64,000 nucleotides of DNA from Chitinophaga pinensis (lineage in GTDB: Bacteria > Bacteroidota > Bacteroidia > UKL13-3), in the NCBI GenBank assembly GCA_945898275.1, contig CAMDHZ010000002.1, positions 148,003 through 212,002 on the forward strand, given 5' to 3'. Positions within the stretch are counted from its first letter, which is position 1, and each line of letters begins with the position of its first letter. Below, in pieces: positions 55,723-64,000 of the stretch. A program made the translations under genes and the position numbers. The notes below the pieces were generated by a model. The model was not told the DNA's origin, did not search any database, and saw only the letters and a list, made by a program, of their open reading frames with translations.

Positions 55723-55882
55723 ATGAATTTTGCTTACTACTTTATATAAAAAGAAGATATTGATAAATCAACTTTACTTAGTTTTTTACCAAATTTATGA
55801 AAGGTTCATTAATGATATTACAGAACTTGCAACCAGCTATCCAACATCCAAAAGATTTGAGCTTTTCAAAATGATATTATAA

Positions 55883-56263
55883 TTATCCCACAGCAGCTGC
55901 TCTCAAAAATATCAAGACAATAATATTTATAGAAATCATTAAGGTTAGTAAGACCATAAGGAAAATTTTAAACCCAACTTTTTGCTTTTTAAAAGGACGC
56001 TCAGGCGAATTTGTCCTAGCAGGGTTTCTAGAAGATCTCTTTATGGTTTTATACACTAATAGATTTAATAGAAAGGTTAATAAATAGAGTAGTGTTACTA
56101 AAAGCAACCAGCCAATTTCGAAATTAGTGAATAAAATTGGCCAAAATGAAATAAAAATAATTGAAAAAATAACAGCGCCAATAACTATTGCCGTGATGGC
56201 GGCAGATTTACCACGCTCACCGCTTTTTCTAATCTCTTTTAAGGACTTTCGCCCTAAATGCAA
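55883..56263 (-). CDS. Second half of a frameshifted DUF4190-like membrane protein
   Basis: A 126-residue frame beginning at TTG 56263, directly after a TGA. It starts LGRKSLKEIRKSGERGKSAAITAIVIGAV, which is the second half of a DUF4190-type domain (ALKEIKxSGExGKGxAIAGIVIGAI), and contains two or three further TM segments (WPILFTNFEIGWLLLVTLLYLLTFLLNLLVY, FKIFLMVLLTLMISINIIVLIFL). The first half is in the overlapping frame 56254-56694. I think the two are one gene split by a one-base change at about 56254-56260. Confidence 0.55.
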   Translation of the reverse strand: MHLGRKSLKEIRKSGERGKSAAITAIVIGAVIFSIIFISFWPILFTNFEIGWLLLVTLLYLLTFLLNLLVYKTIKRSSRNPARTNSPERPFKKQKVGFKIFLMVLLTLMISINIIVLIFLRAAAVG

Positions 56264-56694
56264 TCAACTGGTGCCATTGCTAGAAGTCCTAAAAGGGAAA
56301 TTAAGCTAATAGTGAGTGCCCATTTTGCGTAAAAATTCATGGGTGGTTTTTTATGTCTTACTGCATCCTTTCTTTTAACGTATTTAACTTTTTCTTGGTT
56401 TGAACCAGGCTTCGTTTGCGAGTTAGATTGAATCTTAATGGAATAATCGTTTTTAGCTGTAAATCCTGTTAGGGTATCTGCACTTGCAGTAATGCTAATT
56501 GAATGCTCCTCATTATTCGCTTCAATTCTGGCATTATGGGTATCATGTTTAGTTGGGCTATTTGCTTTTTCTTGCTTAGATAACCTCACTTTGGATCGAT
56601 GTCCATAATGTGTATTGCATGCTAAATGAATAAGCATAAATGCCAACAATAGAATGGGGTATATGAATTTTATAATGTTTCGCATGTAATCCAT
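56254..56694 (-). CDS. First half of a frameshifted DUF4190-like lipoprotein
   Basis: A 146-residue frame with a lipoprotein-type signal (FIYPILLLAFMLIHLACNTHYG, Cys near 26), a hydrophilic middle and a C-terminal hydrophobic stretch FYAKWALTISLISLLGLLAMAPVDCI that is the first half of a DUF4190 domain, cut off by TAG. The next frame (55883-56263) supplies the rest of the domain, overlapping by 10 bases. Contains the dispersed motif at 56397. Confidence 0.55.
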   Translation of the reverse strand: MDYMRNIIKFIYPILLLAFMLIHLACNTHYGHRSKVRLSKQEKANSPTKHDTHNARIEANNEEHSISITASADTLTGFTAKNDYSIKIQSNSQTKPGSNQEKVKYVKRKDAVRHKKPPMNFYAKWALTISLISLLGLLAMAPVDCI

Positions 56695-56809
56695 TTAGTT
56701 GATGAACTCCCAAACATACACTTTGTCCTTCATTTTCACCACTTCATCCATATTTGTTAATCTTGGTTCAACCCGAAACCTTTACTTTGAAACCATTAAA
56801 AAAAGAAAG

Positions 56810-57574
56810 ATGGAATTTTTAAGTGAATTAAAGTTTAGGAGCCCTGAGTTGTTTTGGTTTGGCCTCGTTTGCCTCTTGTTGGCCTTTGGGTTGATGCTTG
56901 TTTCTAGGTTTGATAGTGTTCAATTTCTAGGTATTTCAGCATATATTAAACCCATCAAGTTTAGTTTATCTACCACCTTGTATGCTTGGACCATGGCTTG
57001 GTTTTGCTTCTACTTGCCTCAGTTTAACATGAAGCCATTTGTTTGGTCAACCATTATCTTATTAGGTTTTGAAATTCTTTACATCTTGGTTCAAGCCGCC
57101 AAAGGACAAGCCTCTCATTTTAACCTAAGCACACCCTTTTACGCAGTGATGTATAGTTTAATGGCGCTGGCAGCAAGCTTAGTTACGATATATACGGCAT
57201 ATATCTGTCTTTTATTTTTTAAAGAACCCTTGCCGCAATTGCCAGATTACTACATATGGGGCATTCGCTTGGGGCTTTTAATATTTGTGATTTTTTCGTT
57301 TCAAGGGTTTGCAATGGGTTCAAGACTAACGCATACCATTGGTGCTGTTGATGGCGGGAAAGGCATTCTGTTTTTTAATTGGAGCATCACTGCGGGCGAT
57401 TTAAGAATAGCCCATTTTATTGGAATGCATGCCTTACAAGTGATTCCAATTATTGCTTTTTATGTACTTAAAAATACCAAAGCAACATTTGGCTTAGCTG
57501 CGGTTTATGCATTGGTTGCTTTTTTAAGTTGGTGCATGGCCATGCGAGGCAAATCACCCTTTGGCGGCCTTTAG
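56810..57574 (+). CDS. Polytopic membrane protein, unknown function
   Basis: ATG 56810 is preferred; the in-frame ATG at 56699 adds 37 residues of unlike sequence that cover a variant copy of the dispersed motif. About 254 residues with seven TM segments (ELFWFGLVCLLLAFGLMLV, PFVWSTIILLGFEILYILVQ, VMYSLMALAASLVTIYTAYICLLFF, LGLLIFVIFSFQGFAMG, IGMHALQVIPIIAFYVL, AVYALVAFLSWCMAM). Conserved charged or polar spots (YIKPIKFSLST, HFIGMHALQ) may be functional. The 3' end overlaps the convergent Pif1-like helicase gene by 21 bases. Confidence 0.7.
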   Translation: MEFLSELKFRSPELFWFGLVCLLLAFGLMLVSRFDSVQFLGISAYIKPIKFSLSTTLYAWTMAWFCFYLPQFNMKPFVWSTIILLGFEILYILVQAAKGQASHFNLSTPFYAVMYSLMALAASLVTIYTAYICLLFFKEPLPQLPDYYIWGIRLGLLIFVIFSFQGFAMGSRLTHTIGAVDGGKGILFFNWSITAGDLRIAHFIGMHALQVIPIIAFYVLKNTKATFGLAAVYALVAFLSWCMAMRGKSPFGGL

Positions 57575-59734
57575 TTTTTGCGCTTGCAAATGACTGACTG
57601 CAAATCTTAAATCAGTAAAAGTAACCTTCTCTCCAAAGTGAGGTCTCAAATCGCCAAGTTTATCGCTGCTTATTTCGGCAACTATTTTTTCGGTTTGAAC
57701 CAACAATTTTTCGTCGATAAAATCGAGGACATTGATTTCCCCACTCGCCACAAAACTTGCTAAATGACCAAGAATGGTGCTAATGGCTAGGGTTCTTTGT
57801 TTGGCAATTTCTTCTGGTGTGAATCCTTGTTTGTAAAGTGCCAATGTCTCTAATTGAGTGCCGCCTTTAATGTTACCCGTCTTAGATTTGCGTGCAGCAG
57901 TTTCTTTCCTTGTAATTTCAGGTATTTCAAACCTAAACTCGCCATAAGCGGCCCTTTGCACAGTGTCCAATTTTTTCCATAAGGTAGTTTCAAAGTTTTT
58001 TAAAGCAGTGAGGTATTGCTTTACTTTGGTTTTTCCCTCTAAGACTGTTTTAATGGTTTCAAGCGGAGTTAATAGTTGGCTATGAATGGCCGAAGCGAAA
58101 AATAGTTTTGCCTTTTGTACACGCGTGTTTAGCAAATCTGTATCTATTGGTTGTATACCCAAAATCTGATTGAGTTGTAAAATGAATTTATCTGCAACAT
58201 CTTGCTGTTGCTTGGCTTGGTTCAATAACTCATTTGTTATGCTTCTTAGTTCTTCTTTCTGTGGTAGTTCCTTTTCTTGTGTGAGTTCATTAAAGGCTTG
58301 GACAGCAAAGAACAGATTGGCCCAATCAAACATGTTAACCAATACTTGTGCTGCGAATTTTGGCTTTTCAGCAGCAAGGATTGTTTCTAATTCTTCCACA
58401 CTATTTTCTTTGTTAGAAAAGGCTATAATGCGACTGTCACTTTTAATGCTTTGCGCTGTAATGGGCGAGCTAAGTACCAAGCCGTCCAAGGTTCTGCAAC
58501 GGCTAAGTGCCACATAAACCTGACCAGCAGCAAAGGAGGAACCTGCATCAATGATGGCTTTGTCGAAGGTAAGTCCTTGACTTTTGTGGATGGTAATTGC
58601 CCAAGCTAAACGAATGGGGTATTGATTAAAACTCCCCAGTTCTTCTTCTTCTATTTTGCTGTTTTCTTTGTTAAGCACATATCGCACATTACTCCATTTC
58701 TCTAGATTTAATCTTAGTTCTAGGTTGCTATCTGCCAAGGTCAAAGTTATCTCATCAGCAGTTAGGGATTTTACAGTTGCAAGTTTTCCATTATAGTATC
58801 GTTTTTCTGGATCTGGATCGTTTTTAATAAACATTACCTGTGCCCCAACTTTCAGGGTAAGTTCCATTTCTGTGGGCAAGGCCTTTTCAGAAAAATCGCC
58901 AGTAATATTGCCTTGGTAAGTATATGTTTTGCCCGGCAAAGTTTCTAGTGCAAGCTTATTGATTTTATCAGCTTGATGGTTGTGCGTGGTTAGGGTAATG
59001 GTTTTGTCTGAGTTGGAAACATGCAAAGGTTTATATAAACTTCTTAGCAACCTTTCATCAGCCTCATCAAGGTGATTGTGTCTAATATTGTTTAGGAGAC
59101 TGATAAAATTTGCTTCGCTTTGCCTGTATATTTTTTTGAGTTCTATAAACAAAGGTGGATGTTTTTCTAAGACTTGAGCGCTAAAGAAAAATGGACTGGC
59201 GTAGGATTCTTTTAAAAATTGCCACTCGTCATCGCTCACTACTGGCGGCAGCTGAAATAAGTCGCCAATGAAAAGCACTTGCACGCCACCAAAAGGAAAA
59301 TGTTGTTTACTTCTGGTATGACGCAAAATAGCATCAATGGCATCTAATAAATCTGCTCTAAGCATGCTTGCCTCATCAATAACAAGTAGCTCTATGTTGC
59401 GCAGCAGCTCAAGTTTTTGCTTGTTGAACCTAAGGTTTTTGAGTAAGCCATGTTTGTCGATTCTGTTGGTGTGATCAAACAAAGGGTTATCAATTGGCGA
59501 ATAGGGAACAAAAGGCAATTGAAAAAAGGAATGCATGGTTACACCACCCGCATTGATAGCTGCAACGCCCGTGGGCGCTACAACTACAGTATTTTTTTGC
59601 GTTTGTTCTTTAATGAACTTAAGGAAAGTGGTTTTTCCAGTTCCTGCTTTTCCTGTTAGAAACAGATTGCAAGAAGTGAAATTTACAACTTCGGAGGCAA
59701 GGTTAAAATATTGGTTTTCGTTCTCTAGGGCCAT
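57554..59734 (-). CDS. Pif1-like superfamily 1 helicase with C-terminal HTH_40-type domain
   Basis: A 726-residue protein. Walker A is FLTGKAGTGKTTFL near residue 26; APTGVAAINAGGVTMHSFF, LLVIDEASMLRADLLD and IGDLFQLPPV are motifs Ia, II and III of the Pif1/RecD family; the C-terminal motif VI reads QVYVALSRCRTLDGL near 405. The last 150 residues hold a HTH_40-like winged region (LETLALYKQGFTPEEIAKQRTLAISTILGHLASFVASGEI), as in RQC-linked helicases. A DNA helicase for replication-fork or repair work is inferred. Confidence 0.85.
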   Translation of the reverse strand: MALENENQYFNLASEVVNFTSCNLFLTGKAGTGKTTFLKFIKEQTQKNTVVVAPTGVAAINAGGVTMHSFFQLPFVPYSPIDNPLFDHTNRIDKHGLLKNLRFNKQKLELLRNIELLVIDEASMLRADLLDAIDAILRHTRSKQHFPFGGVQVLFIGDLFQLPPVVSDDEWQFLKESYASPFFFSAQVLEKHPPLFIELKKIYRQSEANFISLLNNIRHNHLDEADERLLRSLYKPLHVSNSDKTITLTTHNHQADKINKLALETLPGKTYTYQGNITGDFSEKALPTEMELTLKVGAQVMFIKNDPDPEKRYYNGKLATVKSLTADEITLTLADSNLELRLNLEKWSNVRYVLNKENSKIEEEELGSFNQYPIRLAWAITIHKSQGLTFDKAIIDAGSSFAAGQVYVALSRCRTLDGLVLSSPITAQSIKSDSRIIAFSNKENSVEELETILAAEKPKFAAQVLVNMFDWANLFFAVQAFNELTQEKELPQKEELRSITNELLNQAKQQQDVADKFILQLNQILGIQPIDTDLLNTRVQKAKLFFASAIHSQLLTPLETIKTVLEGKTKVKQYLTALKNFETTLWKKLDTVQRAAYGEFRFEIPEITRKETAARKSKTGNIKGGTQLETLALYKQGFTPEEIAKQRTLAISTILGHLASFVASGEINVLDFIDEKLLVQTEKIVAEISSDKLGDLRPHFGEKVTFTDLRFAVSHLQAQKLKAAKG

Positions 59735-59780
59735 TGCCCGATATTAAGTTATCTAGGTTTGTTTTCAAAAACACAAAGGT

Positions 59781-60407
59781 TTACTTCTTGAACCAACCTT
59801 CGGCGTAAACTTTCATTTTCTCAAAGTTTTCGCGCAATTGTCTGTTCATGTCTTCTACATTTTCCATGGCGGTTTCCTGGATAGATTTGAATTGATTATT
59901 TAACTCTACTATCTTATCATTCAGCTCTTTCTTCTTTTCTTCTACTTCGTCTTTGGCATCCATTTTAGCCAAATTATATTGGATTTTTACAATGTCTAAT
60001 CCTGTTTTGAAGGCTTCAGATTGGCGGTCGAACATCTCCAAACCCTTTTCGTAGTTTCCAGAAAAATTTTGTTTTCCAGTTTGGTAAAACTCATGCATGG
60101 CCAATTCTATTTTCTTACGTTGCAATTCAAAGGCTTCCATGCCATCCGCTTTTCCAAGCGCAAGTTGTAAGCGCAATTCTTCTAGTTTGGTGCGCATTTC
60201 TGTTGCTTTATCTTCCGCTAAATCAGTTCCTTTTTCAATGTTCTCCTTCATCGAAACAAGCATTGCTCTTAGTTGGTCTTTTTGTTTTTCAAAAGATTCT
60301 GAAGCATCCATTTTGCCTAAAGAAAATTGCAATTGCATTTCTTCTAGTCTTTTTTGCCAGCTGCTAACAAAGTCTTTCATCTGGTCTTTCATTTGATTGG
60401 TATCCAT
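59781..60407 (-). CDS. Coiled-coil protein, unknown function
   Basis: A 208-residue protein, almost entirely helical and highly charged, without TM or signal. It holds two related segments (WQKRLEEMQLQFSLGKMDASESFEKQKDQLRAML and LEELRLQLALGKADGMEAFELQRKKIELAMHEF), evidence of an internal duplication. A third weaker copy follows (DIVKIQYNLAKMDAKDEVEEKKKELN). A structural or scaffold role is inferred. It lies 13 bases downstream of the UbiB-like kinase gene on the same strand. Confidence 0.6.
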   Translation of the reverse strand: MDTNQMKDQMKDFVSSWQKRLEEMQLQFSLGKMDASESFEKQKDQLRAMLVSMKENIEKGTDLAEDKATEMRTKLEELRLQLALGKADGMEAFELQRKKIELAMHEFYQTGKQNFSGNYEKGLEMFDRQSEAFKTGLDIVKIQYNLAKMDAKDEVEEKKKELNDKIVELNNQFKSIQETAMENVEDMNRQLRENFEKMKVYAEGWFKK

Positions 60408-60420
60408 AATTATTTGGGTT

Positions 60421-62079
60421 TTAGTATTTTCCTTTTTTGAAAATTGATATTAATAACAGTACTCCAAAGATACCAGAAATTACTATTCCAATAAGCCCTA
60501 TTATCGGAATATCATTGTACTTGGGTGGAATGCCACTTAATACCACCAATGAGGAGCCTAATATCATTGCAGCTAAAATGATGGCAGCAGCTAATCGGTT
60601 GCTAGCTACTTCAAGGGTGTGGATCAGTTGGTTCAAACCGAGAAAATCCATTTTAATTTTCCCCTCTTTAAGTCTGCTAATAATCCCTTTCACATCTGAA
60701 GGAATTACCCTAATATAATCCCAAACATCGCTGATGTCTCTAAGTGCCGATTTTACTAAGTTTTTGGGTTGTAGTCCTTCTTCGAAAAGGCGCATCGAAT
60801 GCTTCCTAATTTGTTCTAAGGTGTTAAAGTTTGGATCAAGCTGCCTACTTATGCCATCTAGTATTACCAATGTTCGTAACAATAGAAAGAAATCATTTGA
60901 GAAGCTTAGCTTGTGTTTATAGATAATCTTTTGAAGTCGGTCTACAATATCTCCTATGTCCCTTTCATTAATCGTTTCTGGAGGAAATTCTTCAATTAAA
61001 ATGGAAATATCATATTCTAATTCTTCTCGTGTAGAAATTCTTCGTCCTTTTGTAAGTGCGATGATTGCTTCTGTTAGTCCGCTTAAATCACCTTTGGCAA
61101 TTGCAATGATAAATTCACTAAAGGCCTCTTTATCTCTGCGGTTCATTGACCCAACAATACCAAAATCAATGAGGCAAATTACGCCATTGGGTTGAATCAA
61201 AACATTTCCAGGATGTGGGTCGGCATGAAAAAAGCCATACCTAAAGATTTGCTGAAAGTATAGGTAAAGTCCTTTCTCTGCGAGCAATCCTAAATCAATG
61301 CCATGTGCGCGTAATTGTTCAATTTTATCCACGCGTATCCCTGAAACATACTCCATAGTAATTACACGTCTAGTGCTGTATTTACTATAAACTTTAGGTA
61401 CTTTTATCCAATCGTTTTCTTTAAATAAATTTTGAAAATGATTGATGCTGTAGGCTTCTAATAGAAAATTGAGTTCTCTCGTCATCGATTTGTTCAAGGC
61501 CTTAACGAGTTCAATAGGTTCAAACCGAGCCAACTGCTCTGAATGGTGTTCTGCAATATCTGCAAGTTCTTCTAGTATCTTTAAATCTTCTGCAATGATA
61601 CTCTCAATGTCTGGTCGCTGCACTTTTACTACCACCACCTCGCCTGTATGAAGCGTGGCTTTATGCACTTGTGCGATACTTGCGCTGGCAATGGGTTGCA
61701 AATCGAAGCTTTGAAATAGATCTTCAATTGTGCCGTTCAAATCTGCTTCTATAATGGCACGCACTTCTTCAAAAGCAAATCCTGGAACGGCATCTTGTAG
61801 CTTTTTTAGCTCTTCGATGAGCTCTGCAGGCAAGATATCTGGCCTATTGGCTAGTATTTGCCCAAACTTTACATAAGTTGGACCTAATTCTTCGAGAACC
61901 ATTCTAATTCTCTGGTACCTGGAAAAGTTTAAAGAATTAATTTTTCCATTGATTTTATTATGGAATATTACCTTAGGTAAAATCTTTCTTAAGCTGCTAT
62001 GCGACACCACATCATAGAAACCATATTTCACAAATACTTGTAGTACCTGTTTATATCTTGAGAGGTGTTTAAACATCAT
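60421..62079 (-). CDS. UbiB/ABC1 (AarF) atypical kinase-like protein
   Basis: A 552-residue protein. UbiB signatures: KxGQ-type motif YVKFGQILANRPDILP near residue 70, the A-rich loop IASASIAQVHKA near 130, VVVKVQRPDI near 150, GYFHADPHPGNVLI near 285 and IDFGIVG near 305. Two C-terminal TM segments (LAAAIILAAMILGSSLVVLSG, IIGLIGIVISGIFGVLLLISIF) anchor it in the membrane. The family supports ubiquinone or lipid-metabolism functions; here a menaquinone-related role is possible. It overlaps the phasin-like gene by 11 bases and carries two copies of the dispersed motif (60630, 61517). Confidence 0.88.
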   Translation of the reverse strand: MMFKHLSRYKQVLQVFVKYGFYDVVSHSSLRKILPKVIFHNKINGKINSLNFSRYQRIRMVLEELGPTYVKFGQILANRPDILPAELIEELKKLQDAVPGFAFEEVRAIIEADLNGTIEDLFQSFDLQPIASASIAQVHKATLHTGEVVVVKVQRPDIESIIAEDLKILEELADIAEHHSEQLARFEPIELVKALNKSMTRELNFLLEAYSINHFQNLFKENDWIKVPKVYSKYSTRRVITMEYVSGIRVDKIEQLRAHGIDLGLLAEKGLYLYFQQIFRYGFFHADPHPGNVLIQPNGVICLIDFGIVGSMNRRDKEAFSEFIIAIAKGDLSGLTEAIIALTKGRRISTREELEYDISILIEEFPPETINERDIGDIVDRLQKIIYKHKLSFSNDFFLLLRTLVILDGISRQLDPNFNTLEQIRKHSMRLFEEGLQPKNLVKSALRDISDVWDYIRVIPSDVKGIISRLKEGKIKMDFLGLNQLIHTLEVASNRLAAAIILAAMILGSSLVVLSGIPPKYNDIPIIGLIGIVISGIFGVLLLISIFKKGKY

Positions 62080-62386
62080 GACCTAAATTTTTTAAAACGG
62101 CTTCTAGCTTTGCTATTCTGTCTTTTAAGGCATTAAACTCTTTTCTAGAAGGGGTTTCAAATTCGCTAAGGGTATCATTTAAATAATCCTTTATGTCATT
62201 TCCCATGTTGCTACCTTCACTTTTAAAGGCAGACAAGATCTCATCCGAAATTCTTCTTCCCTCTTCCTCGCTTAGTTTACCCTCTATCTCAATCTTATCA
62301 AGCAAGAACTTTGCCCTCCTAGAAGTTGAAGCCAAGCCTAATCCCATAAATAACAATCGTTTCAATTGTTCGTCCATACCCTTCAA
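62069..62386 (-). CDS. Small phasin-like helical protein
   Basis: A 105-residue protein, amphipathic helical (LKRLLFMGLGLASTSRRAKFLLDKIEIEGKLSEEEGRRISDEILSAFKSEG ... FNALKDRIAKLEAVLKNLG), resembling the polyhydroxyalkanoate-regulator/phasin-like family often found beside UbiB genes. It overlaps UbiB by 11 bases, so translation is probably coupled. It may modulate or bind the kinase-like partner; this is inference. Confidence 0.7.
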   Translation of the reverse strand: MKGMDEQLKRLLFMGLGLASTSRRAKFLLDKIEIEGKLSEEEGRRISDEILSAFKSEGSNMGNDIKDYLNDTLSEFETPSRKEFNALKDRIAKLEAVLKNLGHDV

Positions 62387-62438
62387 ATAAGGTATAAAGG
62401 TCGCTTCTTTTCCTCTAATAAAATATGATAACTGTCAA

Positions 62439-64000
62439 TTAAAAAAGAATTCCATAGTACTTCATAACTAGATAGATTGCTATTCCAACAATTAAGCCAA
62501 TTAGAAATCTTAGCCAAATTGGTCCTCCTTTTTTCTTAAAAGGGTCATTATAATTTATGCTTGCATTTTCTGGCAGATTTGCTAGTTGCGTAAGCGTTTT
62601 GCCAAAGTTAATGTTTACAGTTGCGCGGGTATTGATTGCCCATCCATTTGCATCTAAAATTGGCGCTAGATTTCGTTTTCTAAGTTTAAGCCAAGCTATA
62701 ATCATAGAAGGACCGCTAATTATCAAAAGAATTGCTAGCAAAGCAAGCGGCATTTTCCACCAAGGCAAGGCCAAAAATCCTCCTACCAAGCTAGCCAATA
62801 ATGCACCTAATGCACCTAAAGCCAAGGCAATTGCAGCAAAAATTCCTACAAACTTTCCAATGTCAAATGGTTTAGGATTTTCTTTGGTTTCATTTGAATC
62901 AACTCCTTCCAACGCAGCTTGTGCCTCAACATTTGCAGCTGTGTCCGAAACTTTAGTACCGGTTTGTTGCTCTATTTTTCCATCTTGGTTTGTAGCAAAA
63001 TTGTTTACTTGTGTCTCGATGAAACGACCGGCACGCCTGTAAGGAGTAAAAAAGGCTTGTCTTATACTAATTGGATTTTCAATTATCTTAATAACCGTTA
63101 CGTCATAATCATTACCTTTTCTATCGTAAAATATTGCCTTTCTTCCTTCCATTAAATTGTCAATATCTCCATTGGTTAAGCCAACCGCTATGGTTATTTG
63201 TTCTCCGGTAGATTTAGAAATACAATCACAATAGAGTAAATATAATCCGCTTAAATAAGCCATAGCGTTATGTCTTTCCATATCATTTACTCTAATGCAT
63301 AAGTCACAGCTTCTTTGGTCGATAAAAAGAGTCCCAGCTTGGAAGATTGCCTTATGGTTTGGTGAGTAGAAATCGAAGAAAGTTACAAAATTTCTTAACA
63401 GCTGAAACAAGTCTTTATGGAGTCTCAATAGTTTGTCTACTTGTATCATTCCGTTGGCTTCAGCAGCCATTTCCAAATCTTTTTCTATTAATCGTTCTAG
63501 TTCAATTCGTGTTTCAGGTAGCATTGCGAAAGAAATTTGTTCTAAGCTCAATGCCTCCATCATTTCCCCTTCTTTTGCTACTAGCCAATTTTCATAGGGA
63601 TCAAAAAGGGCCTTAATATGTTCCCAATCTTGCAAAGAAATTTCTGTCCTATTTGGGAAAATTAGGCTAACAGTGTTTGTTAGAAATTCAGAGACTATTT
63701 TTTCCCAGGCTGGGTTAATATTTTCCTTTAAATTGAGCTTAGGTTCAAACCCAATTTTACTTAGTGGATAACTTGAAATGTCATCGAGTTTTTCAACTAA
63801 GTTAGAAGCAGAAATTTCTTCCACTCTACTTTGGTTTAAGTTGAGTGCAGAAAGACTGTCTTGGTTGAAGTTTGCAAGTTTATAACGCAGAAAATAATCT
63901 TCAATTTTAGACTTGATTGCTTGATAAGAATGGAAAGCAGTTGCTGTTTGGTCTCCTAAAGGCAAGATGCTTAAGGCGTTTTCTTTGGCTTGTAATTGCC
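62439..64000 (-). CDS. Large membrane protein, unknown function (5' end cut by window edge)
   Basis: The frame is open to the right edge (LQAKENALSILPLGDQT precedes the TTG at 63965), so the real start lies outside the window. At least 520 residues are visible: a helical N-terminal part, a middle domain with cysteines (FIDQRSCDLCIRVNDMERHN, LYCDCISKSTGEQITIAVGL), a central TM region (FVGIFAAIALALGALGALLASLVGGFLALPWWKMPLALLAILLIISG) and a final TM segment (IWLRFLIGLIVGIAIYLVM). No family recognised. The dispersed motif lies at 63742. Confidence 0.6.
   Translation of the reverse strand, partial: QLQAKENALSILPLGDQTATAFHSYQAIKSKIEDYFLRYKLANFNQDSLSALNLNQSRVEEISASNLVEKLDDISSYPLSKIGFEPKLNLKENINPAWEKIVSEFLTNTVSLIFPNRTEISLQDWEHIKALFDPYENWLVAKEGEMMEALSLEQISFAMLPETRIELERLIEKDLEMAAEANGMIQVDKLLRLHKDLFQLLRNFVTFFDFYSPNHKAIFQAGTLFIDQRSCDLCIRVNDMERHNAMAYLSGLYLLYCDCISKSTGEQITIAVGLTNGDIDNLMEGRKAIFYDRKGNDYDVTVIKIIENPISIRQAFFTPYRRAGRFIETQVNNFATNQDGKIEQQTGTKVSDTAANVEAQAALEGVDSNETKENPKPFDIGKFVGIFAAIALALGALGALLASLVGGFLALPWWKMPLALLAILLIISGPSMIIAWLKLRKRNLAPILDANGWAINTRATVNINFGKTLTQLANLPENASINYNDPFKKKGGPIWLRFLIGLIVGIAIYLVMKYYGILF

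Noticed and set aside
863..63751. The GGTTCAAACC words as tRNA T-arm remnants (compare GGTTCGAATCC)
   Set aside because: No anticodon arm, acceptor pairing or other tRNA parts surround any copy, and the words lie in open reading frames of intact genes.

Overview
The window is a low-GC chromosomal segment of a member of the Bacteroidota. The evidence is the set of secreted proteins ending in a type IX secretion (T9SS, type A) sorting domain, Bacteroidota-type promoters (TTTG, about 19-20 bases, then TAnnTTTG) and families typical of the phylum: DUF2723, 7TMR-DISM kinase, SerA-type ACT fusion, HupE_UreJ_2 and DUF6702. I cannot name a genus. No rRNA, CRISPR array or intact insertion sequence is visible.

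Layout. 0-24 kb is mostly housekeeping and cell-surface genes: a DsbD-like gene cut by the left edge, a GT-C-like membrane protein, a LysM hydrolase, a phosphoserine phosphatase/SerA-like fusion, rlmB, a DUF2723 protein, a flavoprotein, metG, a secreted GH13 enzyme, hrpB, tRNA-Ser(GGA), an M1 peptidase and tRNA-Arg(CCU). After tRNA-Arg come a terminator and an 11-copy, 22-bp tandem array. 24-37.3 kb is accessory in character: an SGNH hydrolase, a methyltransferase-like gene, gene debris at 26.1-26.3 kb, a 7TMR-DISM histidine kinase with a NarL-type regulator, and a divergent run of secreted proteins (beta-helix, two T9SS cargos, a lipoprotein with ten GSGY repeats). It ends at a decayed IS256-family transposase beside the intact relative of the 26.1-kb fragment. 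37.4-51.4 kb holds a thioredoxin-like protein, a fasciclin lipoprotein, bestrophin, an AlkB-like protein, HD and UspA proteins, an ECF sigma factor with a membrane partner, lipoprotein and barrel genes, and an M1-HupE-DUF6702 cluster. 51.4-64 kb holds prfC, a T9SS cargo, a VOC protein, a RelE/ParE toxin-antitoxin pair with a clear palindromic operator, a frameshifted DUF4190-like gene, a Pif1-like helicase, and a coiled-coil/UbiB/phasin-like group, ending in a gene cut by the right edge.

The most striking pattern that annotation does not explain is a dispersed 10-mer, GGTTTGAACC (reverse complement GGTTCAAACC). I count 20 exact copies, all inside genes, in many unrelated genes and in several reading frames, plus five copies of a one-base variant. 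My rough chance expectation is about 0.1 copy. It is absent for 12.7 kb across most of the accessory region. The second theme is the 26-37 kb module: a two-component system divergent from a secreted-protein operon whose first start codon is preceded directly by an 11-bp hairpin and a T run.
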